From CAZVFE01 sp964626405 (GTDB lineage Bacteria > Bacteroidota > Bacteroidia > Cytophagales > Spirosomataceae): a DNA stretch of 15,456 nt. The notes under the pieces are model-generated. The model had not been told where the DNA came from and searched no databases. It saw nothing but the letters and a program-made list of their open reading frames with translations. Below are positions 1-8,158 of this stretch, piece by piece (position 1 is the first letter of the stretch; each line of letters starts with the position of its first letter). The stretch lies in NCBI GenBank assembly GCA_964626405.1, contig CAZVFE010000039.1, forward strand, positions 1-15,456, given 5' to 3'. The position numbers and the translations under genes are program-made.

Positions 1-98
1 GTTTTATGGTTGAAAATTCTCAAGAAAAATCTTTGGTTTTAAAATCCGAACAAATTGTAAATTTGACAGCTCCGGGATTTCCTAAGGAGATGCGTTAA
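1..98 (+). CDS. 3' end of an unidentified protein (partial)
   Basis: The reading frame starting at base 3 is open from the window edge to a TAA at 96-98. It gives the last 31 residues of a protein ending in LTAPGFPKEMR. The piece is too short for me to assign a family. It is followed after 86 bp by the polysaccharide dehydratase on the same strand, so it could belong to a surface-polysaccharide or cell-envelope locus, but that is only inference from position. The 86-bp gap contains a good Bacteroidota -7 box, which suggests that the next gene has its own promoter. Confidence 0.55.
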   Translation, partial: FMVENSQEKSLVLKSEQIVNLTAPGFPKEMR

Positions 99-154
99 TT
101 TAAGTGATTATATGTAAAATATAGTTTTTTTATATTAATTAGTATTAATTTTTG

Positions 155-162
155 TAATTTTG
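155..162 (+). promoter_or_regulatory. Putative -7 promoter box for the dehydratase gene
   Basis: TAATTTTG matches the Bacteroidota sigma-ABfr -7 consensus TAnnTTTG exactly and lies 22 bp before the ATG at 185. No clear TTTG -33 element is visible at the expected distance upstream, and the surroundings are very AT-rich, so a chance match is possible. Confidence 0.4.
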
Positions 163-184
163 TATTGAAAGTTGCAAAAATTAT

Positions 185-2110
185 ATGTTTGAATATTCAA
201 AATTTACAGATAAATTTATATCAAAATGGTTGGTATTCTTTTTTGATATATTCATTGTAACTATTTCATTATCTTTTGCTACAATTATTTTTAAAGGATT
301 TAAATTTGAAACTATTAATTATTCTTTATTAAGATTTAATTTAATTACTTCATTTATTGTTAGTTCTTTATTCTTTTTAAACTATAAAACTTTTTCTGGA
401 ATCATTAGGCATACCTCTCTTGAGGATACGGTATTAATTTTTAAGACCTTATTTTTAAGATCTTTATTTTTTATGGCCATAGGGTGGTTTTCATTTTTTA
501 ATATGGAAAATGAAAAATTTGTATCCTTTGGTATACCGATATATTTTTTAGAATTTTTAATTTCTTCAATTTTTCTTGTTGCCTTTAGACTAGGGGTAAA
601 ATTTATTTTTGAGTTTATAAATAAAAGTTTTAATCCAAAGAAGAATGTATTGATTTATGGGGCAGGATATTCTGGAAGGTTTACTAAAAATCTTCTTAAT
701 TCTGATAAAAATAGTCAGTATGAGGTAATAGGCTTTGTAGATGATAATTCAACTATGCATGGAAAAACCATAGAAGGGTTGAAAGTATATTCCATCGATG
801 AAATTGAATCAAATTTTTTCAATAAAGAAATTCATTTTGAATTAATTATTGCGATTCCTTCTATTGAAAAGCAAAGAAGAACTGAAATTTCTGAGATTTT
901 TCTAACTAAAGGTATAATGATAAAGACATTGCCACCTTTAAGTAAATGGAATCAAAACGGGTTTAGTATCAATCAGATTTCTAAGGTTCGAATTGAAGAT
1001 TTACTTGGAAGGAGAGTTATTGAAATGGAAAATCCACTTGTTTCAAAAGAGATAAATTCTAAAATTATTTTAGTTACCGGTGCGGCAGGGTCAATTGGAT
1101 CAGAAATTTCTAGACAATTAGTAAAGCATCTTCCATCCAAACTTATTTTAATTGATCAGTCAGAAACGGGCATATATGATTTAGAGAATGAAATAATTCC
1201 TCTATTACCTCGGAATGTGAAAATGATTTCCTACGTTACTGATATTTGTAATTCAGATAGGATTCAAAAGATTTTTAGAGAACATAAACCGGATTGGGTA
1301 TTTCATGCTGCGGCCTATAAGCATGTACCTTTAATGGAGGCAAATCCCTATGAATCTATTAGAAATAATGTTTTTGGAACGAAGATTTTGGCTGATATTT
1401 CTGTAGAAAATAATGTAAGTAAATTTGTAATGATTTCCACCGATAAGGCAGTAAATCCCACAAATGTAATGGGTGCTACTAAAAGATTGGCCGAAATGTA
1501 TACACAATCCTATAATCACATAGAAGGAATTCAAACTAAATTCATAGCAACACGATTTGGAAATGTTTTAGGTTCCAATGGGTCAGTAATACCTTTATTT
1601 AGAAAGCAAATAGAATTAGGAGGGCCTATTACCATAACTCATCCTGAGATTACAAGGTATTTTATGACGATCCCTGAAGCTTGTGAACTTGTTTTGGAGG
1701 CAGGAACCATGGGAGGTGGAGGAGAAGTTTTTGTTTTTGATATGGGTGAGTCTGTAAAAATTATTGATTTAGCCAAAAAAATGATTACTCTGAGTGGGTT
1801 AACATTAGGAAAAGATATTGAAATAAAAGTAACTGGTTTAAGACCAGGAGAGAAACTTTATGAAGAATTGTTGTCAAATGATGAAAATACCTTACCCACA
1901 CATCATGATAAAATTCTTATTGCTAAGGTTAATACTCTTTCCCACAGTGAGATTGAAATTGCGCTTTCAGACTTAGAATCATTAATTCAATTTGGTAGTC
2001 ACTTTCAAATTGTTTCCAAGTTAAAAGAAATTATTCCAGAGTATCTTTCAAATAATTCTATTTACGAGAACCTAGATAAGGAGTTGAAAAAAATTAAAAA
2101 TAAAATTTAG
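185..2110 (+). CDS. Membrane-bound nucleotide-sugar 4,6-dehydratase, CapD/WbpM/FlaA1 family
   Basis: This 641-residue protein has the full-length layout of the CapD/WbpM family. About four hydrophobic segments lie in residues 15-145. A first Rossmann-like domain follows with a GAGYSGR loop near 159-165, then a C-terminal SDR domain with the NAD-binding motif TGAAGSIG at 298-305. The active-site region reads STDKAVNPTNVMGATKR (418-434), with Met429 where classical SDRs have Tyr and with Lys433 retained. This is the Ser-Met-Lys arrangement known from WbpM-type enzymes. Family members remove water from UDP-GlcNAc (inverting or retaining C5) at the cytoplasmic membrane, for the first sugar of O-antigen, capsule or glycan. 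The exact sugar product cannot be read from sequence. The gene is preceded by a -7 box and followed after 47 bp by msrA, with no functional link evident. Confidence 0.92.
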   Translation: MFEYSKFTDKFISKWLVFFFDIFIVTISLSFATIIFKGFKFETINYSLLRFNLITSFIVSSLFFLNYKTFSGIIRHTSLEDTVLIFKTLFLRSLFFMAIGWFSFFNMENEKFVSFGIPIYFLEFLISSIFLVAFRLGVKFIFEFINKSFNPKKNVLIYGAGYSGRFTKNLLNSDKNSQYEVIGFVDDNSTMHGKTIEGLKVYSIDEIESNFFNKEIHFELIIAIPSIEKQRRTEISEIFLTKGIMIKTLPPLSKWNQNGFSINQISKVRIEDLLGRRVIEMENPLVSKEINSKIILVTGAAGSIGSEISRQLVKHLPSKLILIDQSETGIYDLENEIIPLLPRNVKMISYVTDICNSDRIQKIFREHKPDWVFHAAAYKHVPLMEANPYESIRNNVFGTKILADISVENNVSKFVMISTDKAVNPTNVMGATKRLAEMYTQSYNHIEGIQTKFIATRFGNVLGSNGSVIPLFRKQIELGGPITITHPEITRYFMTIPEACELVLEAGTMGGGGEVFVFDMGESVKIIDLAKKMITLSGLTLGKDIEIKVTGLRPGEKLYEELLSNDENTLPTHHDKILIAKVNTLSHSEIEIALSDLESLIQFGSHFQIVSKLKEIIPEYLSNNSIYENLDKELKKIKNKI

Positions 2111-2157
2111 TTTACAACTTTTTATTAAATTGTGCGTTTAATAGGAAAATCCTTACC

Positions 2158-2811
2158 ATGAAAAGAAATTATTTTTCATTTTTATTTATAATCTTTGTTT
2201 TAGGAGTTATTTCGATTTCTTGTGTTGGTAAAGAAAAATCAATAGAAAACTCTTACCCAATTCTTAAAGAAAATATGGCAAAATTAGATACGATCACATT
2301 AGGTGCTGGATGTTTTTGGTGCGTTGAAGCTGTTTATCAAGACCTCAAAGGTGTTCATTCTGTTGAATCTGGATACATGGGGGGTAAAATTAAAAACCCA
2401 ACATATAAAGAAGTTTGTACAGGTCTTACAGGCCATGCAGAGGTATGTCAGGTTATTTATGATCCTGAAATAATCAGTTTTGAGGAAATATTAGAAGTAT
2501 TCTGGCAAACTCATGACCCAACCACCTTAAATCGTCAGGGAGCAGATATTGGTACTCAATATCGTTCTGTAATTTTCTTTCATAATGAAAATCAAAGAAA
2601 TTTATCTGAGCAATGGAAAAATAGGTTAAATAATGAACATGTATTCCCTAATCCAATTGTTACTTATATAGAACCCGCACAAGAATTTTTTGTGGCTGAA
2701 GATTATCATCAAAATTATTTTAATGAGAATGGAAGTCAACCTTATTGCCAAATTGTTATTAAACCTAAGTTAGATAAATTCAAAAAGGCCTTCAAAGATA
2801 AATTGAAATAG
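2158..2811 (+). CDS. msrA: Peptide methionine sulfoxide reductase MsrA, probable lipoprotein
   Basis: The enzyme reduces methionine-S-sulfoxide in proteins to methionine. The signature GCFWC (residues 51-55) carries the nucleophilic Cys52, with Cys55 as a likely resolving partner. Typical MsrA segments follow: SGYMGG, NPTYKEVCTGLTGHAEV, and near the end PYCQIVIKPK with Cys197. At 217 residues it is a normal MsrA domain plus a 45-residue extension at the N terminus. That extension is a hydrophobic leader (residues 5-20) ending in SISC at 19-22, then a polar linker, which suggests a lipoprotein signal with Cys22 as the anchor. Position -3 of the lipobox is Ser rather than Leu, so a cleaved Sec signal is possible instead. 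Either way the enzyme would act in the envelope on oxidised periplasmic or surface proteins. The ATG at 2158 is preceded by a weak purine stretch. Its stop lies only 2 bp from the convergent rnr stop. Confidence 0.93.
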   Translation: MKRNYFSFLFIIFVLGVISISCVGKEKSIENSYPILKENMAKLDTITLGAGCFWCVEAVYQDLKGVHSVESGYMGGKIKNPTYKEVCTGLTGHAEVCQVIYDPEIISFEEILEVFWQTHDPTTLNRQGADIGTQYRSVIFFHNENQRNLSEQWKNRLNNEHVFPNPIVTYIEPAQEFFVAEDYHQNYFNENGSQPYCQIVIKPKLDKFKKAFKDKLK

Positions 2812-2813
2812 AA

Positions 2814-5054
2814 TTATCTTCTTTTATTTCTTTTTTTCCCTTTGGGAATTACTTTAAAATTATTTTTTCTAGATTTTGACCCTCTTCCTCTGCCAAAATT
2901 TTTGGTTAATCCTGGCATGCCTACTAATTCCAAATCAATCGTTCTTCTAGTAAGATTAGTATCCTTTACTATTACTTCTAATTCATCTCCAAAGGTGAAT
3001 AATTTACCTGTTTGTCTTCCAACTATCCTATAATTCTCTTTATCCAATTCATAGTAATCATCTGTCAAATCCGACATTCGAATCATTCCTTCGCAGGATG
3101 TATTTTCAATTTCGACATAAATTCCATTTTCAGTTACCCCTGAAACAGTCCCTTTAAATACCTGTTTCTCTTGTAAAGAAATGTATTCTACCTGCTTATA
3201 TTTAACAGATGCCCTTTCTGCCTCAGCTGCAATTTTTTCCCTATCCGAACAATGTTTGCATTTCGCCTCTAAAAGTTCTTTATTTTGACTATTTGCCCCA
3301 TCTAAATATAATTGTAATAAACGGTGAGCAATCATGTCGGGATATCGTCTAATCGGACTAGTGAAATGGCTATAAAAAGGAAATGCTAAACCAAAATGAC
3401 CAATTTTTTCTGTGGAATAGCGAGCCTTCGCCATAGTACGCACTGCAAGACTTTGTAATAAATTTTCTTCTTTCTTCCCAATTATATCATCCATCATTTT
3501 ATTAAATGAAGAAGCGATATTATTAGCTTCAGTGGAAACTTTATATCCGAATTTTTTCGCAAAATTAGAAAACACCTTTACCTTTTCTGGATCAGGGGCT
3601 TCATGCACTCGATAAACCATGGTATTTCTTGGTTCAGACTTTTTCATTTCATGAACATACATGGCAACTCTCTTATTCGCAAGAAGCATAAATTCTTCTA
3701 TTAATTTATGAGCGTCCTTTCGTACTCTTGGATATACAGAAAGTGGGGTTCCTTTTTCATCCAATAAAAATTTCAGTTCAACTGTTTCAAAATTTACAGA
3801 TCCTCTATTGAACCGAAAATCTCTTAGAGATTTAGCAATTTTATTAAGGTTTAATAATGGTTGGGTAAATTCTGGCCAATTTAAATTACTCCCTTCAATC
3901 ACCTCTTGGGCTTCTTCATAGGTAAATCTTTTTGAAGAGTGAATTATAGTTCTTCCAAACCATTCCTTTTTTACTTCCCCTCTTTCATTCATTTCAAAAA
4001 TTCCAGAAAAAGTAAGTTTATCCTCATTCGGCCTTAGAGAGCAAAGTCCATTAGATAATTTCTCTGGAAGCATCGGAATTACCCTATCCACTAAATAAAC
4101 TGAAGTTCCTCTTAAATAGGCCTCTTTATCAAGAATACTATCTTCTTGAACATAATGCGTAACGTCTGCGATATGGACACCAATCTCAAAATTTCCATTA
4201 TCTAAAATTTGATAACTTATGGCATCATCAAAATCTTTGGCATCGATAGGGTCAATAGTGAGGGTTAAAATATTCCTTAAATCTTTTCTTTTTTTGATTT
4301 CTTTTTCTGGAATATTTTCCGGGATTCTATTTACATAATTTTCTATTTCTTCAGAAAAATGGGTAGGTAAGTTAAATTCATTGATGATAGCATTTAATTC
4401 AGTTTCATTTTCTCCAGACTTTCCAAGAATTGTGATAATTTCAGCCTCCGGACTTTTGTCTTTTGATCCATAATCCAAAATTTTTGCAATAACTTTATCT
4501 TTATCCTCGGCCTTATTTATCCTATTCTTAGGAACATAAAAATCTTGATGAAATTTCTTAGAATCAGGAATTAAAAATGCATAATTTGATTTTATTTCAA
4601 TAGTTCCTACAATTTCAGTAATAACCCGTTTTAAAATTTCAATAACTTTTCCTTCAGGCCTTGAATTTTCATTTTTTGCAGGCTTGGTTATTAATATCCG
4701 AACAAGATCTCCATGAAATGCTCCTTTTAAATCGTAAACAGGTACATAAATATCTTTTTCAGAATTTGTATTAATGATGAAGGAATAATTTGGATTGACA
4801 AAATCAACATTACCCTCCACGAATAAGTCGGATTGGTAAAACTGATAGGCACCATTGGGTAATTGGTGAATATGATTCTCCTGAATTAATTCTTCTAAAA
4901 TTTGATCAAACAATCTTCTATTTTCCGCCCCTTTTATTCCGTATGATTTGTATAATTTAGAATTAGTGAATTTTAAATCATAATTAATTGAGAAATAGTC
5001 AATAAGGTCTTGTTTAATATATTCGTATTCTTCTTCTAATTTTTTTGAAAACAT
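2814..5054 (-). CDS. rnr: Ribonuclease R (RNB-family 3'-5' exoribonuclease)
   Basis: This 746-residue protein has the RNase R order: an N-terminal winged-helix-like region (about 1-75), two cold-shock-type OB domains (about 76-215), the catalytic RNB domain (about 255-590), an S1 domain (roughly 625-710) and a basic tail rich in Gly, Arg and Lys. The metal-binding motif TIDPIDAKDFDDA gives Asp268, Asp274, Asp276 and Asp277, matching the four catalytic aspartates of the family. Later RNB motifs such as HFTSPIRRYPDMIAHR are intact. The enzyme degrades structured RNA processively from the 3' end in the cytoplasm and takes part in RNA quality control. It is monocistronic as far as the window shows, being convergent with msrA and divergent from the amidohydrolase gene across an 86-bp gap. 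The winged helix and basic tail favour RNase R over RNase II. Confidence 0.95.
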   Translation of the reverse strand: MFSKKLEEEYEYIKQDLIDYFSINYDLKFTNSKLYKSYGIKGAENRRLFDQILEELIQENHIHQLPNGAYQFYQSDLFVEGNVDFVNPNYSFIINTNSEKDIYVPVYDLKGAFHGDLVRILITKPAKNENSRPEGKVIEILKRVITEIVGTIEIKSNYAFLIPDSKKFHQDFYVPKNRINKAEDKDKVIAKILDYGSKDKSPEAEIITILGKSGENETELNAIINEFNLPTHFSEEIENYVNRIPENIPEKEIKKRKDLRNILTLTIDPIDAKDFDDAISYQILDNGNFEIGVHIADVTHYVQEDSILDKEAYLRGTSVYLVDRVIPMLPEKLSNGLCSLRPNEDKLTFSGIFEMNERGEVKKEWFGRTIIHSSKRFTYEEAQEVIEGSNLNWPEFTQPLLNLNKIAKSLRDFRFNRGSVNFETVELKFLLDEKGTPLSVYPRVRKDAHKLIEEFMLLANKRVAMYVHEMKKSEPRNTMVYRVHEAPDPEKVKVFSNFAKKFGYKVSTEANNIASSFNKMMDDIIGKKEENLLQSLAVRTMAKARYSTEKIGHFGLAFPFYSHFTSPIRRYPDMIAHRLLQLYLDGANSQNKELLEAKCKHCSDREKIAAEAERASVKYKQVEYISLQEKQVFKGTVSGVTENGIYVEIENTSCEGMIRMSDLTDDYYELDKENYRIVGRQTGKLFTFGDELEVIVKDTNLTRRTIDLELVGMPGLTKNFGRGRGSKSRKNNFKVIPKGKKRNKRR

Positions 5055-5140
5055 AATATTAAACTCTATTTTTAAAGTTACTGAATTTTAAACAAAAAAT
5101 TCGTAATATTAATTGAATAAATTATCAACATACGTAAAAG

Positions 5141-8100
5141 ATGCAAAAGTTCATTAAACCTTTAGCCTATATAATTTTCTTCCTTTTTATATCGGGAAAA
5201 TTATTTTCACAGCAAACCTTTCCATTAGAAAATGTAAGGGATGAATCGGATAAGTTTATTAGTTTTAAAAATGCGGTAATACATTTAAAAGACGGTGAAA
5301 TATTAGAGAATGGAATTTTGATTATTCATGATGGGAGAATTGAAAATCTTGGAAAGAATATTCCAATCCCAAAAAATTCTCTATTAATTGACTTAAAAGG
5401 GAAGCATATTTTCCCTTCCTTTATTGATTTATATTCCAATTATGGGCTTGATATTCCAGATAACCTTAGAAGGCAGGCAGGCTTGTACCAACATTTATCG
5501 TCTAAAAAAGGAGCTTATGGCTGGAATGAAGCAATTCGTCCGGAAATAAATGCGGTTGAATATTTTTCAATCAATCCTGAAAGAGCGAAGGAATATCGAG
5601 AAAATGGATTTGGAATGGTCTTATCTCATAATCCTGATGGAATTATGAGGGGAACAGGAGTTTTAATTAATCTTGATGAAAAATCATCAAATTTATCTGT
5701 ATTAAAAAAGGCTGCATCTTCTCATTTCTCTTTTAATAAGGGAAATTCAAAACAAGATTTTCCCACTTCCTTAATGGGCTCGGTTTCTTTAATTAGGCAA
5801 AGCATCATGGATGCCAATTGGTATAAGAATCAAATTAACCTAGACAAAGAAGGTCGAAATTTAAGTTTAATAGCTATTAATGAACAAAAAGATTTGCCAA
5901 AAATATTTGAGGCGAATGATAAATGGGATATTCATCGTATTCAGACAATTTCTAATGAATTTGGAATGAATTTTATTGTGAAGGCTAGTGGGAATGAATA
6001 CCAGAGAATGGATTTAATGAAATCGTCGGGAATGGCCTTTATTTTACCCCTAAATTTTCCAAAAAAATATAAAATTCAGGATGCCGATGATGAGCGCATC
6101 ATTAATTTAAGGGAATTAAAGCATTGGGAATTAGCTCCAAGCAATCCAGCCAATTTTGAAAAAATGGGAATTTCTTTTAGTCTTACATCTTATGGTTTAG
6201 GGAACAAGGATTTTAAGGAAATGTTGAATTTGGCTATAGAAAATGGACTAACTAAAAAGACTGCATTGAGGGCTTTAAGTATTGAACCTGCGAAATTCCT
6301 AGGAATGGATAAAGAAATAGGTTCATTGGAAAAGGGAAAAATGGCAAGTTTCTTTATTTCAGACAAGGATTATTTTGAAAAGGATTCGAAAATACTTGAA
6401 AATTGGGTCCAAGGAGAAAAATATACCATTAATTATGAAAATTTATATCCCATTTCCGAGGGGAATTATGTACTTAAAGTCGGAAAGGAGACGTTTCCTG
6501 TTTTAATTGATAAGAAAAAAGATATTTCTGAATTTAAGATTATTAATGGGAAGGATACTCTTGATACTAAATTAAATCAAGAAAATAATCTAGTACAAAT
6601 TGATTTTGAATTCAAGAAAGACTCCAAAAATTTTACAAATCTATCAGGAATAATTCAAGGAAATCATTGGTTTGGAAATGGGTTGGATACTAATCGAAAA
6701 GAATTTGTTTGGGATTTAACCTTTGTTTCAAAATTAGATTCTAAAAATGAGATAGAATCGGATAGTTCAAAAAATAATCCAATTACAATTGGTGCAGTAG
6801 TGTATCCATTTATTGGTTATGGAAATCAGGAAATACCAAAATCGAAGAATTTTATTGTTAAGAATGTGACAATATGGACTAACGAAAAAGAGGGTATTCT
6901 AAAAGGGATGGATCTTTTAGTGGAAAACGGAAAGATAAAACGTGTAGGAAAAAATATTCAACAATCAGGCATACAAATAATTGATGGAACAGGGAAACAT
7001 TTAAGTCCAGGGATTATTGATGAACATTCTCATATTGCCATTCGAGGTGGGGTAAATGAATGCTCTCAATCCATTACTGCCGAGGTAAGAGTTCAGGATG
7101 CGATAAATCCGGATGATATTAATATTTACAGACAACTTTCAGGAGGAGTTACTAGCTCGCATTTATTGCATGGTTCTTGTAATACAATAGGAGGCCAAAC
7201 CCAGTTAATTAAAATGAAATGGGGGGCAAGTATTGACGAAATGTTATTTCCTGATTGGGATCCATTTATCAAATTTGCCTTGGGAGAAAATGTAAAGAGA
7301 AGTTACAGTGGGAGGAATGATCGTTTTCCTAATACGAGATTAGGTGTTGAGCAAGTTTTAATGGATGCCTTTACGCGAGCAAAAGAATATGAAGCCTTAC
7401 CGGCAGGGAAAAGGAGAGATTTGGAATTAGATGCTTTGGTAGAAATTTTGAATCAAGAAAGATTTATTACTTGCCATTCCTATGTGCAAAGTGAAATTAA
7501 TGCAATTATGAAGGTTGCAGAAAAATTCAATTTTAATGTGAATACCTTTACACATATTTTAGAAGGATATAAGGTTGCTGATAAAATGAAAGCACATGGT
7601 GCTAGCGGATCTACCTTTGCTGATTGGTGGGCTTATAAAATGGAGGTTCAAGATGCGATTCCGCAAAATGCCTATTTAATGGCTATTAATGGGATGGATG
7701 TTGCAATAAATTCCGATGATGCTGAAATGGCAAGAAGATTGAACCAGGAGGCTTCTAAATCTATAGCTTATACGCCAATGAGTGAAGAGGAGGCATTAAA
7801 AATGGTTACTTTAAATCCTGCAAAAATGTTGCACGTGGATAATAGGGTTGGAAGTATAAAAGTTGGCAAAGATGCGGATTTGGTTTTATGGTCAGATAAC
7901 CCATTGAGTATTTATGCAAAAGCAGAAAAGACTTGGGTTGATGGAATTTTAGAATTTGATAGATCGGATGAAGCAGCAAAATTAAATGCGATGAAAATGG
8001 AGAAAACTAGAATCATTGATAAAATGGTTCATAATAAAACTGGAAATAGTAATGGCGACCAGGAAATTACTGTAATAATTGAGGATGAGGATTTTTGTGA

Positions 8101-8146
8101 GGAAAACCATCCAAAAGGTTCAACAATTTGGGATTCAATTAACTAA
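5141..8146 (+). CDS. Secreted tandem amidohydrolase (degenerate N-module, intact C-module)
   Basis: A Sec signal peptide (residues 1-23, ending LFS before QQ) is followed by two amidohydrolase-superfamily modules, about 40-430 and 570-940, separated by a roughly 130-residue linker. The C-terminal module carries what look like all metal ligands: GIIDEHSH (His629, His631), His779 in ITCHSY, His805 in FTHILEGY and Asp859 in INSDD. It closes with the usual beta-sandwich motif GSIKVGKDADLVLW. The N-terminal module keeps the fold signatures (KHIFPSFIDLYSN, GSLEKGKMASFF), but its HxH site reads Y-S-N (98-100) and I find no replacements for the other ligands, so it is probably structural or regulatory. 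The best guess is a periplasmic metal-dependent hydrolase of imidazolonepropionase-like or dipeptidase-like type. The substrate is unknown. It forms an operon with the next gene, 12 bp downstream. Confidence 0.85.
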   Translation: MQKFIKPLAYIIFFLFISGKLFSQQTFPLENVRDESDKFISFKNAVIHLKDGEILENGILIIHDGRIENLGKNIPIPKNSLLIDLKGKHIFPSFIDLYSNYGLDIPDNLRRQAGLYQHLSSKKGAYGWNEAIRPEINAVEYFSINPERAKEYRENGFGMVLSHNPDGIMRGTGVLINLDEKSSNLSVLKKAASSHFSFNKGNSKQDFPTSLMGSVSLIRQSIMDANWYKNQINLDKEGRNLSLIAINEQKDLPKIFEANDKWDIHRIQTISNEFGMNFIVKASGNEYQRMDLMKSSGMAFILPLNFPKKYKIQDADDERIINLRELKHWELAPSNPANFEKMGISFSLTSYGLGNKDFKEMLNLAIENGLTKKTALRALSIEPAKFLGMDKEIGSLEKGKMASFFISDKDYFEKDSKILENWVQGEKYTINYENLYPISEGNYVLKVGKETFPVLIDKKKDISEFKIINGKDTLDTKLNQENNLVQIDFEFKKDSKNFTNLSGIIQGNHWFGNGLDTNRKEFVWDLTFVSKLDSKNEIESDSSKNNPITIGAVVYPFIGYGNQEIPKSKNFIVKNVTIWTNEKEGILKGMDLLVENGKIKRVGKNIQQSGIQIIDGTGKHLSPGIIDEHSHIAIRGGVNECSQSITAEVRVQDAINPDDINIYRQLSGGVTSSHLLHGSCNTIGGQTQLIKMKWGASIDEMLFPDWDPFIKFALGENVKRSYSGRNDRFPNTRLGVEQVLMDAFTRAKEYEALPAGKRRDLELDALVEILNQERFITCHSYVQSEINAIMKVAEKFNFNVNTFTHILEGYKVADKMKAHGASGSTFADWWAYKMEVQDAIPQNAYLMAINGMDVAINSDDAEMARRLNQEASKSIAYTPMSEEEALKMVTLNPAKMLHVDNRVGSIKVGKDADLVLWSDNPLSIYAKAEKTWVDGILEFDRSDEAAKLNAMKMEKTRIIDKMVHNKTGNSNGDQEITVIIEDEDFCEENHPKGSTIWDSIN

Positions 8147-8158
8147 AAAATTAAGAAA

